From Archaeoglobus sp. JdFR-37 (lineage in GTDB: Archaea > Halobacteriota > Archaeoglobi > Archaeoglobales > Archaeoglobaceae): a stretch of DNA of 64,000 nt. The translations under genes were made by a program, and so were the position numbers. The notes beneath the pieces were generated by a model, which was given only the letters and a program-made list of their open reading frames with translations, did not search any database and had not been told where the DNA came from. This document shows, piece after piece, positions 51,101 through 58,138 of the stretch. The stretch is from the NCBI GenBank assembly GCA_002010215.1, contig MTMY01000007.1, positions 50,274-114,273 of the forward strand. Reading direction: 5' to 3'. Position 1 is the stretch's first letter; every line of letters begins with the position of its first letter.

Positions 51101-53179
51101 CTTTTTGTCTTCAACGCTATCTCCTTCAATTAGCTCAAGAAAGTCATCCTCCAAGAAATCAGGTAATACGAACTTGGAGTCTTCAGAGAACCTTAAGATT
51201 ACTTCCAAATCGTAACCTAAAATTTCCTTGAATGCTTTTGAGAAGTAAATCTCATTAGGTCTAAACCACTCGACTTTGTTCGGAGTGGACAACTTATAGC
51301 AAGGAAATTTCAATTTATCGAGTTTTCTTGGATTTTCTTTTTGTAGGTTAATAAGTTCAGCAAATAAGCTCCTCCAGTTTTCAGGGTTCTTGTTTATTTC
51401 TTCAACTAAAACATCTTGTATAGTCCGCAGGGTTAGTTCTTTAACTCCAATCTCCTCCAAAAACTTGAGAATTTCCTCGGCATCCCCAGCTTGCTTTATT
51501 TCCTCTGTCAGTTCTCTATCCAGCAAGTCGATGTATTTAATAGCATATTTCAAGTATTTCTCAGGAATTTTGGATTTAACGTAATAAATTTCCTCAACTA
51601 AAGAGATGGAGGTGAAAGCTTTCTCCTCTAGTAGTAAGAAATTTGCATTAGCAATGAGGGTCTTTACTTCTTCATCATTCTTGGGTTTACTCATCCAATA
51701 GTCTTTAATCGCTTGATAAAATCGCAACAGCTTTTCTGGTTCGGTTGGAAGAGAAGGATTATGTTCCAAATCCTTCAATATGTCTTCAAAAGTGAATTCC
51801 TCGATTTCTATATTGTGTTCTTTTAGTATCTTTACGACCTCAGGATGTGCTTGATATCGTTTGTATCGTCTGCGTATATATTTGTAAGTCTTTTTCTTGT
51901 CGAGATAGTTAAACAACCATTCGTCAGCATTTACCACCTCCTCTTTCCTGAAAAACACCTCGTTGACGTCCTTATATAATGAATAATCGATCAGAATGAG
52001 GGCGTCATTCTCAAACATTTCTCTTATGGCGCTGTGCAAATACGCAATTAGGGGCTCTTTTTCTCTATCAAACTCTGCCTTTTTGAGCCACTTATAAACT
52101 TGGAGCCTCTCGCTGTCAGAGTTAGCGTTCTTGTAGTATTCGATGACACGCTTTATGAGCCCTATAGCTTTCTCAATAAAGAGCCTGTTAAACTCATTCG
52201 TCTGATCTATAAAACGCCTGTCCTGCTCGATTACAAAATCAGCATGGATATTACAAGGTAGATATGTTTTAGATTGGGTAGGTAGGAATGTATAAAAGAG
52301 TCCATTGTACTCGTCATCAATTTCGTATTCATTCTTTATAAGAATAGATACTGAAATGGATAACTCGATTTCCTCAGGGTAGTCTTTGGATGTTTCCTCG
52401 TACCTCTCTCTTAGCTTGTGCCTTAAAAAGCGAGTGCTATGTTCTCTGTCTAGTTTTATATAATCTTTCTTTAATATAAAGTGGTATCTTTCAACTTCTG
52501 AACCATCCTTACTTACGATTACGTTCCACTTATCCCCACCTAAAAACTCTTTGCTAATCTCCTCGCACTTATCGTCGATTATGATTCTAATTTTTTTGAT
52601 ATTGCGCAAGAATAGTATTGTTTCCTTCGGAAAGTTCTTCAATTCCTCGAGAAAGATGTCCTTCCTATCTTCTTTTAATTCAAAGGATATTTTTGTGCCG
52701 ACAGTGTATTCAACGTCATCTATACAGTCGTGGTCCCTGAATGGTACGCATATTGTATCTGATTTGTATACCCACTTCAAATAGCCAGAAGCTAACTTAA
52801 CTTCGTCAGTATAATAAAAGACAGACTTAAACCCAATTCCGAAGTTCCCTATGAACTCCCCGAGCTTTTTGGTGCTTTCCCCTATAGCAGAAAGTGCTAT
52901 GAACTGGTCTTTGGTAAATTCTTCACCATCGTTCTGTATTTCTACGCCATATCCAAAAACTTTTATCGTTATCTCTTCAGATTTGGCATCATCAGCGTTT
53001 TGTATAACTTCTCGAATGAGAAATTCTGGTTTGCTTAGGAATCCTTTTATAGCTCTTGCTACACTTTTTTGATACGCTAATTTTTCTGGATTATCGAGTT
53101 CAAAGAAGTTATGTCTTTCGTCGATAAGTTTGACTGCTTCTTGAACGCTTTGGATGTCGCTGTGCTTTTTACCAATCAT
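48188..53179 (-). CDS. Giant sacsin-type protein: N-terminal HSP90-like ATPase, C-terminal DUF3883/PD-(D/E)XK domain
   Basis: The 1663-residue protein starts with a GHKL/HSP90-type ATP-binding domain: EVIQNADDAKS (about residues 57-67) and FGIGFKSVF (about 113-121). Such domains at the N-terminus of very long proteins are typical of the sacsin/NO VEIN group. A helical middle of more than one thousand residues follows. About residues 1250-1530 are low-complexity and acidic. The last 110 residues form a DUF3883-like nuclease fold with YDIKLVREGKEKYIEVKST (EVK catalytic segment). It probably acts in DNA or phage defence rather than chaperoning, but this is by analogy. ATG at 53179 has GGTGG at proper spacing; the TTG at 53185 is possible. 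Confidence 0.75.
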   Translation of the reverse strand: MIGKKHSDIQSVQEAVKLIDERHNFFELDNPEKLAYQKSVARAIKGFLSKPEFLIREVIQNADDAKSEEITIKVFGYGVEIQNDGEEFTKDQFIALSAIGESTKKLGEFIGNFGIGFKSVFYYTDEVKLASGYLKWVYKSDTICVPFRDHDCIDDVEYTVGTKISFELKEDRKDIFLEELKNFPKETILFLRNIKKIRIIIDDKCEEISKEFLGGDKWNVIVSKDGSEVERYHFILKKDYIKLDREHSTRFLRHKLRERYEETSKDYPEEIELSISVSILIKNEYEIDDEYNGLFYTFLPTQSKTYLPCNIHADFVIEQDRRFIDQTNEFNRLFIEKAIGLIKRVIEYYKNANSDSERLQVYKWLKKAEFDREKEPLIAYLHSAIREMFENDALILIDYSLYKDVNEVFFRKEEVVNADEWLFNYLDKKKTYKYIRRRYKRYQAHPEVVKILKEHNIEIEEFTFEDILKDLEHNPSLPTEPEKLLRFYQAIKDYWMSKPKNDEEVKTLIANANFLLLEEKAFTSISLVEEIYYVKSKIPEKYLKYAIKYIDLLDRELTEEIKQAGDAEEILKFLEEIGVKELTLRTIQDVLVEEINKNPENWRSLFAELINLQKENPRKLDKLKFPCYKLSTPNKVEWFRPNEIYFSKAFKEILGYDLEVILRFSEDSKFVLPDFLEDDFLELIEGDSVEDKKEMIFRFLERQGVKQRLDVKDDEDNIIKLPKSQNINPVEKAKEELKEFIEENNIDFSIEFFIGVPLKPYNSNIYPNKISGYVFGIIDREMEHQDKIIKELRRKDRDYVINFSNMILRNWQELGRTDDLVSMFFRDRQDYKQEYKQFLKLRLLYSYKIGTYSVGEQLFGLSKFGKMLKEECWLLDANGEPRSPLELFVNTDDNRKLGLPVVNQNLPLPPDLIEFLELNRSPDIEYLLKRLEVAINRRDREEIEDILWKIYLEVSKNEKSKNKIKEKLKKIPIWKDTQVELVPVERVCWTSQIREEGFSKKQQRETILKMITPLKDYYGERFRDFFVKVLGIPEIIPPKIFIDYYTKLLEKTEPLSDAEVAFVLNVYLNADSYEVRNEILNTDKLLNLNHRFVLKSDIEFYCLNGDIATNLLLEIKEKTLRTPGRLRDRNIKGSVYEVLLKELTDIEEISTYKCIPVGEEDYDIDFKKESLVFAIWNYRSKLDIDTDKIKDLCSRILGIKVKKAKKIKMVYEVDGEKITSGVEITAAYDESRNTIYIKDEKARNEYSALFQIKDALSKYLSTFKDFDEVFSNCFDRPIEYVKEFLLSKGIEKVEEPPFDLEEGAPTVSTEELTEDTSISGQISETPAEVVEMTPSPSESAEYSVETQEEVENVLKSHIDDVKAIYGTEGSSEHVEEQTLEVALRGGEKERQKRPAEGARPSEKEGIQIVEPSEQKSELIESTVEDTWEADKSDESVKLSVLLEVEEKSREVWKPECEPSEVDVSSIPVTYIKPTEEFDESPKGDVKLIEFLSTKHESRDAIEQPSSKRYGALSEENRKKVGRMGEELVFLHLKEDLLKKYEDAEIEELDDGGKIVLKRHGQILAEIHWLNHKEDAMKEYDIKLVREGKEKYIEVKSTIKDNKDFFEISLNQWKFAASQGSSYYIYVVHKVGTKEPKFFALENPHELWKQGKLEVRVDSMRMYI

Positions 53180-53279
53180 CTCCAACCACCATTATTGGTT
53201 GTGATATTTAATAAGAATTATCCGAAAAACATTCTTAAATACTTTGTATACTCTGTTGAATTAGATGTGTGTTCTTGTA

Positions 53280-53573
53280 TTACATCTCAAAGCCTCCCCC
53301 ATCCTTCAACACCACAGCATTCTCAAAATTCTCCACAAACCAGTCTGGATTCTCTGTGTGCACCGGAATAACTACATCTGGATCAATTTTCTCGATCACC
53401 CACCTCAGATCGCTCTTCGAAGCATGGCCTGATGCATGATACCCTCTGATGAACTGAGGTTTAAGCTTACCCTCATCCAGCACCATCTCAAAGCCGTAAA
53501 TTCTGAACCCGAACTCCTTAAGCCAGTTGTAAAGCCTGAGAAAAATATGAGAAAAAGCTTGGAAAGGGAGACT
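53280..53573 (-). pseudogene. 3' fragment of an RNase J-like beta-CASP nuclease
   Basis: About 97 codons without a credible start encode the C-terminal end of a beta-CASP nuclease: HIFLRLYNWLKEFGFRIYG, then RGYHASGHAS and VVIPVHTENPDWF with its terminal His residues. A stop codon lies at 53574-53576 directly upstream in the same frame. The full gene would need about 350 more residues. It is a truncated relic at the edge of the island. Confidence 0.72.
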
Positions 53574-53577
53574 CTAT

Positions 53578-53618
53578 AAAGCTACCAGAAGTGTTAGTTT
53601 AAGTAAAAGCTACCAGAA
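53578..53618. repeat. 13-bp direct repeat at the junction of two gene fragments
   Basis: AAAGCTACCAGAA occurs at 53578-53590 and again at 53606-53618, 15 nt apart. It lies between the RNase J-like fragment and the zinc-ribbon fragment. It may mark a target-site duplication or a recombination point of a lost element. Confidence 0.4.
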
Positions 53619-53816
53619 CTTCCTGTAGTGTCTCAGAAATAACTCCTTATGATAGTAGTGCCCACTGTTGTACTGCCGCTTTCGTATACAGGATTACCAC
53701 ACAGCGGACACAGAAACCTTACCTTCCGGCAACCCCTTCATGAACTCCTCTAGTGCAATTATCAGACTGTAATCCTGCACTTTCTTCTCAAGTTTCTGAC
53801 AGATTAACTTTGAGCT
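53610..53816 (-). pseudogene. Decayed zinc-ribbon gene fragment
   Basis: Three overlapping frames read in sequence form one protein-like relic: SKLICQKLEKKVQDYSLII with LEEFMKGLPEG, then FLCPLCGNPVYE (a CxxC zinc knuckle), then RQYNSGHYYHKELFLRHYRKFW before a TAG. Two frameshifts separate these parts. No intact start or family can be given; transposon-linked zinc-ribbon proteins are a plausible source. Confidence 0.5.
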
Positions 53817-53883
53817 CTATTTCACCTCTTAAGTTGTGTTTTGTCTTAATTAAATGCCAAAGGCTCTAATGAGAAGCAAATGA

Positions 53884-53911
53884 CATTCGTTTTACATCCG
53901 TAGGACGAATG
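53884..53911. promoter_or_regulatory. Inverted repeat operator candidate upstream of AbrB-like gene
   Basis: CATTCGT (53884-53890) and ACGAATG (53905-53911) are perfect inverted copies whose centres are 21 bp apart, two helical turns. A TATA-like AGTATTAATAGG follows directly and the ATG is at 53949. This position fits autoregulation by the AbrB-type protein it precedes. Confidence 0.5.
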
Positions 53912-53948
53912 CAAAAAGTATTAATAGGATTTAGCGTCAAATATTATT

Positions 53949-54509
53949 ATGGAAGAGTTTCACAAATGGAAATTGGCGTGGTTGGAAGGAAGTATCCTCG
54001 GTTACTTGAAAGGAGACATACCTTCCCAGCAACTTATCGGGAGAGTAGATAAAGCTATCAACGATTATAAAATGGATAAAAGAGAGATTTTGGAACTTAT
54101 TAAAAAAATTGTAGAGAGTCCTGCGTATCTGCCAAATATGAGCAAAGAGGAAAAGAGAAAGAGGGTTGAGGTACTGATTAAATCAACTGCTTTATCGAAC
54201 AACTATATCACCACCAAAATAGGAAGTTACTCCGGAATCAAAAGGGGTGTGGGAGTAAGGGTTCCGCCTAGCATTCTGAAAGGAGTTGGATTGAAACAGG
54301 GTGATAAAGCTAGGATACAAGTTGACTTAAGTGGCAGGATCATAATAGGAAGAGGTATCGAAGGAATGTACTATGAGAGGAAGATCAGAAAAGGGGGAGT
54401 CATACGCATCCCAAATGAATTGGCAAGGCGGCTTGGATTGCTGGATGAGGAAACAGAAGCGAAAGTATGGGTTGAGGAAGAAAAAATTATTGTCGACATG
54501 ATTAAATAA
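53949..54509 (+). CDS. AbrB/SpoVT-type transcriptional regulator with helical N-terminal domain
   Basis: The 186-residue protein has an N-terminal helical half (about residues 1-90) and two C-terminal beta-hairpin repeats of AbrB type: GVGVRVPPSILKGVGLKQGDKARIQV and GGVIRIPNELARRLGLLDEETEAKVWV (each read in parts). Two swapped-hairpin modules in one chain suggest a monomer acting like an AbrB dimer. It probably binds DNA, and the inverted repeat upstream is a likely target. No partner toxin gene was seen beside it. Confidence 0.7.
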   Translation: MEEFHKWKLAWLEGSILGYLKGDIPSQQLIGRVDKAINDYKMDKREILELIKKIVESPAYLPNMSKEEKRKRVEVLIKSTALSNNYITTKIGSYSGIKRGVGVRVPPSILKGVGLKQGDKARIQVDLSGRIIIGRGIEGMYYERKIRKGGVIRIPNELARRLGLLDEETEAKVWVEEEKIIVDMIK

Positions 54510-54608
54510 GCTCAAGGAATATATAGGACCACTGATTGAGTATTATTTTTGACTGTTGAACCAAAAATGCTTTGATTTTCATTACTAAATCTACGGTGAA
54601 AGTATACG

Positions 54609-55193
54609 ATGGTGGTTGAAATGGATTTAGAGAGTTTGGAATCCATTGTGAACAATTTGAAGGCTGTGATGGAAATCCTCAGCAGTAGAGAATTAGAAGA
54701 TAGGGTGTTGAGGTCCAGATACGCCGAGTTTCTGGTTGCGAAGGAGATGGCATCTAGGGGCTACGAAGTGCAGGTATTGGGTGAAAGATGGGAAGGCTTC
54801 AAAAGCGCCGACATTTACGTTCCAGAAATCGATAAGAGGGTGGAGGTTAAGTCCGGTGCATTCAGGATGGAAGAGGGTATCACAGTAACTTTTGCTTCCT
54901 TCGGAAAAGGAAAGCAGATAAGAAATGGCAAGTTCGATGTGTGTGTGTTCGTTGCCTTCGATGGCATCGAACCTGAGTTTTACGTTTTTACGCGTGACGA
55001 GCTTATGGAGGTTGCCGAGAAGGAAAGGAAGGAGCTAGCAGACCATCCTGGCACAAATCCGTGCCTGCTAGTTCTTTGCAGGAGCTACGAGGACTACGAA
55101 GAATACATGACAGGCATAAGAAAGCTCGATGTGGAAATCGACCTTCACAGGAATCCGGGGAAGTATAGAGACAGGTGGGACAAAAATTTTTGA
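54609..55193 (+). CDS. PD-(D/E)XK nuclease-fold protein
   Basis: This 194-residue protein carries a restriction-endonuclease-like core: a helix RYAEFLVAKEMASRGYEVQVLG, then FKSADIYVPEIDKRVEVKSG (read in parts), giving Asp...Glu-x-Lys. The rest is alpha/beta with VCVFVAFDG. The start could be 54609 or 54621, both with GGTG-type sites. It lies in the scar zone, with a second nuclease-like ORF next to it, and may belong to a restriction or mobile-element module. Confidence 0.65.
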   Translation: MVVEMDLESLESIVNNLKAVMEILSSRELEDRVLRSRYAEFLVAKEMASRGYEVQVLGERWEGFKSADIYVPEIDKRVEVKSGAFRMEEGITVTFASFGKGKQIRNGKFDVCVFVAFDGIEPEFYVFTRDELMEVAEKERKELADHPGTNPCLLVLCRSYEDYEEYMTGIRKLDVEIDLHRNPGKYRDRWDKNF

Positions 55194-55284
55194 TTGACTT
55201 ATCTTTCCAAGGTTACAATTAGAGATGTATACCTGTATGCCTATAAATCCTCCACTTCCTGATCGGAAAGAGGGAGTGGTGTGC

Positions 55285-55860
55285 ATGTTCGCCTCCGAGT
55301 GGGAGGAGGAGCTTGTGTGTGAGTGGCTTTCCCTCCAGGGGTACTTTGTGGAGGTTAATGTCCCGCTAACTACAGGTGAGGGCGGAGGCAGAAAGGAGGC
55401 GGACATAATAGCTGTCAGAGTCGATGAGAACAGGCTCATCATCAAGCACGTAGAGATCGGGAGCCTGGCAGAAAGCTTTCAGAGGAACGTTGAGAGAGTA
55501 ACGCAGAAATTTGATGAGGACAGGGTGAAAGCCGTCGTTAATTACGTCAGAAGCAGGTTTTCCAAAGCCTTGGAGGTGGATTACAGAAAAATCTACATCG
55601 CAACCTTTTGCGGGCGTCCTGCAGATCTGAGAAGGGAGTTGGGAGAGAGAGGCGTTGAATTTTTGCTGCTCAGAGAGCTGGTTGAAAAGGAGATACCGGA
55701 ATCCATAGAGAAGTGGAAGAAGGATCAGCAGGATGCGGGGCTGGTCAGGAGGTGGAAGGAGGCAATGCTGCCCCGCAGCTACTGGCTTCTGAAAATGATT
55801 GAGCTGATGAAGGACATGAGTCCATTCTACACGAGATTTCCAGCGAATGAGGTAGGATGA
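55285..55860 (+). CDS. Possible nuclease-fold protein, unassigned
   Basis: About 191 residues from the ATG at 55285 (a longer frame from 55225 exists). The pattern WEEELVCEWLSLQGYFVEVNVP, then EADIIAVRVDENRLIIKHVEIG (read in parts) places Asp and Glu as in PD-(D/E)XK proteins, but the catalytic Lys is replaced by Gly, so it may be inactive. The C-terminal half is helical and basic. It follows the previous nuclease-like gene by about 90 nt. Confidence 0.5.
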   Translation: MFASEWEEELVCEWLSLQGYFVEVNVPLTTGEGGGRKEADIIAVRVDENRLIIKHVEIGSLAESFQRNVERVTQKFDEDRVKAVVNYVRSRFSKALEVDYRKIYIATFCGRPADLRRELGERGVEFLLLRELVEKEIPESIEKWKKDQQDAGLVRRWKEAMLPRSYWLLKMIELMKDMSPFYTRFPANEVG

Positions 55861-55979
55861 GGTTTTATGGCTAAATTATGTATAATGAAATTGGACTCAT
55901 CTAAGATGACTTAAGCTGGAAAGGACTGGTCGAGAATCTGACGAAATACTCATGAGGTACAGGAGCTAGTTGTGAGGTA

Positions 55980-55992
55980 GAAAATTTTATAT
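55980..55992 (+). promoter_or_regulatory. TATA box of the membrane-protein pair
   Basis: GAAAATTTTATAT lies about 22-34 nt ahead of the ATG at 56014. Confidence 0.4.
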
Positions 55993-56013
55993 GGATCATA
56001 CAATTGAGCCGTT

Positions 56014-56190
56014 ATGCACATATTTGATGTGTTAGCTTTACTTGGCATCATACTGATTTCAATTTCCATCCTCAACCTGAGCATTTACCTCCAGCCCAAC
56101 AGAAAGAGTGTGAGGCAATTCGTAAGCAGGAATGTCAAAGAAACCATAATCTACGGCCTTCTAATCTCCTTCATCATGCTTTTTCAGTAG
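56014..56190 (+). CDS. Two-helix small membrane protein
   Basis: This 58-residue protein has two hydrophobic segments (about residues 5-26 and 45-57) around a basic loop. Its TAG stop is directly followed by the ATG of the next gene without spacer. No family was recognised. It is probably co-translated with its neighbour. Confidence 0.6.
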   Translation: MHIFDVLALLGIILISISILNLSIYLQPNRKSVRQFVSRNVKETIIYGLLISFIMLFQ

Positions 56191-56634
56191 ATGGTTGGGA
56201 TCTTCCTGGCTTTAGAACCCAGCGATTTTGCTCGATTTCTGATGGATGCGGGAGCGGTCGGACTGTGGGGCATTCTAACATCCATTAACGCTGCTATGAT
56301 CTATACTCTGCTTAAGAATGGTTTCAGGCCTGCGCTGTCCAAGGACTTCGTGGACATCCTCTTTTACTTTGCGGTCGTATATCTAGTGCTGGAGAAGCTT
56401 AGTCTGCCATGGATGGCTGTGGCCTTCGCGTCAACGGTGTTAATGGTGGCCATTCTGTACCTGCTGGTTACGCTAATCAGGTATTCCAGAATAATTGATA
56501 TAATGGTGGAGCCCGTCAGCCTGCATCCGCTTGCACTGGGATTCAGGATATTCTCCGTATTTATTGGACTCCTGCTGGCATCGCTTCCACACTCATGCCA
56601 ACTACTCCGAATCGATCTGAGTGGTGTTATTTAA
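56191..56634 (+). CDS. Four-helix membrane protein, unassigned
   Basis: The 147-residue protein has about four membrane helices (around residues 18-37, 50-66, 75-97, 115-130) with few charges between them. No family was recognised. It forms a tight pair with the small membrane protein before it; the pair may form one complex. Confidence 0.6.
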   Translation: MVGIFLALEPSDFARFLMDAGAVGLWGILTSINAAMIYTLLKNGFRPALSKDFVDILFYFAVVYLVLEKLSLPWMAVAFASTVLMVAILYLLVTLIRYSRIIDIMVEPVSLHPLALGFRIFSVFIGLLLASLPHSCQLLRIDLSGVI

Positions 56635-56724
56635 GATTTTTATGTTAGACATCTCCTTTCGATCTTAATCGTTACTCAAGATTTTAGATTGATGAGGTTA
56701 GGAAATACTGTTTTAAAAACCAAT

Positions 56725-56871
56725 TCAATTTCTCTTCTTTTTAAGAACGTAAATTACTACTTCTTGACCAGCATATCCTCTTCCAATGAAAACACGACCA
56801 TCATCACCTATTTTTGCTTCTTTCTTGGTAAGCAACTCTTCATCATCGATTTCAATGGTAATTTTTGCCAT
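56725..56871 (-). CDS. DUF2080-like (transposon-linked) small protein with AbrB-like fold
   Basis: This 48-residue protein reads AKITIEIDDEELLTKKEAK, then GDDGRVFIGRGYAGQEVVIYVL, like the DUF2080 family of short proteins found in archaeal transposons, with a swapped-hairpin-like beta pattern. It is divergent from the nuclease at 56979 and shares with it a gap containing two repeated sites. It is too short for standard gene calls. Confidence 0.6.
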   Translation of the reverse strand: MAKITIEIDDEELLTKKEAKIGDDGRVFIGRGYAGQEVVIYVLKKKRN

Positions 56872-56911
56872 GTTGGTTTGTTATATTGTTCCAAATAAAT
56901 ACGCTGCGGTT

Positions 56912-56962
56912 GTGTCACTATAGCACCACAAAATTTAAATAATTGGTGTTACTATAGTACCA
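56912..56962. repeat. Pair of operator-like 17-bp repeats flanking a TATA box
   Basis: GTGTCACTATAGCACCA (56912-56928) and GTGTTACTATAGTACCA (56946-56962) agree at 15 of 17 positions and lie 34 bp apart. Each has a palindromic ACTATAG-type core. The TATA-like AAATTTAAATA (56931-56941) sits between them, so a bound protein would cover the promoter of the gene at 56979. Confidence 0.6.
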
Positions 56963-56978
56963 TAGATAGGTGAGAAGT

Positions 56979-57656
56979 ATGGTGGAGTGCTCTGAACCCA
57001 AATTGAAGGAAGTCCTCAAAACCTACCGACCAAGCCAGCTCGACGAACAGCTCCTGACAGCATGTCCCTTCTATGAGCAGGACAGCAAAGAGCTAACATC
57101 CGCTTATAGACTTATCCACGAGATTGCCAAGTCGAGGATACTGGTAAAGCTCCAGATGAGGCTGAACGAAGTCTCTATCGTCAGCGAGCTCCCGCTGGAG
57201 TTTGGAAGGGTGGATGGTGCAGCAGGAAACAGGATTGCTTTGAAAAACAACAATGACGACATTATCCTCTTCATCGAGATCAAAACTGGAAGCATCAAGT
57301 TCGTTCAGCCAGCTATCTACACCCTCCAGACGAAAAAGAAGACCCTTGTTGCCGAGCTGAAGACTGGCGATGTCTTCGTAGTGGACATCGAGCTGGCTGA
57401 AGTTATTGTGGAGGAGCTAATAACGCATTTGAAGGAGAAGGACATTCTCAGGCAGCTCAACAAAAAGATTCCCGGCTCCGAGTGCAGGTACTGCGGAGCA
57501 GAATGCGAGTTCAGAAGAAAAGTCAAGGCCAATGGAAGCCCACTGAAATCTCTCCCCAACATCCTGAACAACATAGATGTAATTGTGGACAAAATAGCTG
57601 CTGAGATCTCAAAGGAGCTTAACACCAGATTTTGTCAGGCTGCCGAAGCTGCCTGA
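56979..57656 (+). CDS. Cas4/RecB-like nuclease with cysteine cluster
   Basis: The 225-residue protein has a PD-(D/E)XK core with GRVDGAAGN and ILFIEIKTG (Asp, Glu, Lys) and Cys residues at both ends: a single Cys in TACPFYEQ and CRYCGAEC near residue 170. This arrangement resembles Cas4-type Fe-S nucleases outside a CRISPR locus, as found in mobile elements. No cas genes or repeats are nearby. An upstream GTG at 56970 is less likely than the ATG with GGTGA ahead. The recombinase fragment follows 2 nt later. Confidence 0.6.
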   Translation: MVECSEPKLKEVLKTYRPSQLDEQLLTACPFYEQDSKELTSAYRLIHEIAKSRILVKLQMRLNEVSIVSELPLEFGRVDGAAGNRIALKNNNDDIILFIEIKTGSIKFVQPAIYTLQTKKKTLVAELKTGDVFVVDIELAEVIVEELITHLKEKDILRQLNKKIPGSECRYCGAECEFRRKVKANGSPLKSLPNILNNIDVIVDKIAAEISKELNTRFCQAAEAA

Positions 57657-57658
57657 CC

Positions 57659-58000
57659 ATGACGGGCGACAAGATCGAGAAAATAAGGAAGGACGTTCAG
57701 GAACTCTACAAAGAGAACTCTGAACAAATAATCGCAGCTATATATGCAAGGGTCTCCTCGCCAAAGCAGATGAACAACTACAGCCTGGACGAGCAGGTGA
57801 GGATCTGCAGGGAGAGATGCGAGCTGATGGGGTGGAAGGTCAGGTACATCTTCAGAGACGTCATGACAGCTGAAAGCACAGACAGGCCCATGTTCAGGAA
57901 GATGATGGAGAAGGCGAGGCAGAGAAAGCTCTCCCGTCAAGGATTACCTGCTGCACACCTTACCACATCTATCCTGAACCCCTTCTCTGTGATTGCGTAG
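57659..58000 (+). pseudogene. Truncated serine recombinase (resolvase N-terminal domain)
   Basis: The first 90 residues match the catalytic domain of serine recombinases: AAIYARVSSPKQMNNYSLDEQV with the active-site Ser, then CELMGWKVRYIFRDVMTAES and TDRPMFRKMMEKAR. After about residue 92 the reading becomes unrelated and stops at 58000. The missing part includes the helix that contacts DNA and the C-terminal domain, so the gene is broken near 57934. It probably belonged to an IS607-like or large serine recombinase element. Confidence 0.72.
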
Positions 58001-58125
58001 AGCCTCTTGTTGTACTTCTGGAACTCCTCGTCAGTTATGAGGACTGTATGCTCGGGCTCCCTTTGCTAAGAGTGCATGAGCCTCTAAGTGCCAGCTCTCT
58101 GGATTCCAGATCTTGATAAGAAAAT
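57937..58125 (-). pseudogene. Decayed gene fragment joined to the broken recombinase
   Basis: On the minus strand one frame reads LIKIWNPESWHLEAHALLAKG, then, after a frameshift, TVLITDEEFQKYNKRLYAI and EKGFRIDVVR to a TGA at 57937. The composition is protein-like but no family was recognised. It starts where the recombinase frame breaks, marking a rearrangement junction. Confidence 0.4.
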
Positions 58126-58138
58126 GGAAAATTACAAC

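Noticed and set aside
53183..53201. CAACCA...TGGTTG inverted repeat at the sacsin-like start
   Set aside because: It has 6-bp arms that overlap the start codon and ribosome binding site; chance is likely and no function is supported.
53187..53950. Copy of the tRNA-Ser 3' end as an attR site
   Set aside because: I looked for TTCGAATCCCAC and CCCCCGGC at the right side of the island and found none.
56689..56898. 69-codon plus-strand frame
   Set aside because: The minus strand at 56725-56871 gives a better, DUF2080-like protein; the plus-strand reading is low-complexity and lacks a ribosome binding site.
31971..58138. CRISPR array or cas operon near the Cas4-like nuclease
   Set aside because: No regularly spaced repeats and no other cas genes are visible; the two 17-bp sites at 56912-56962 are only a pair.
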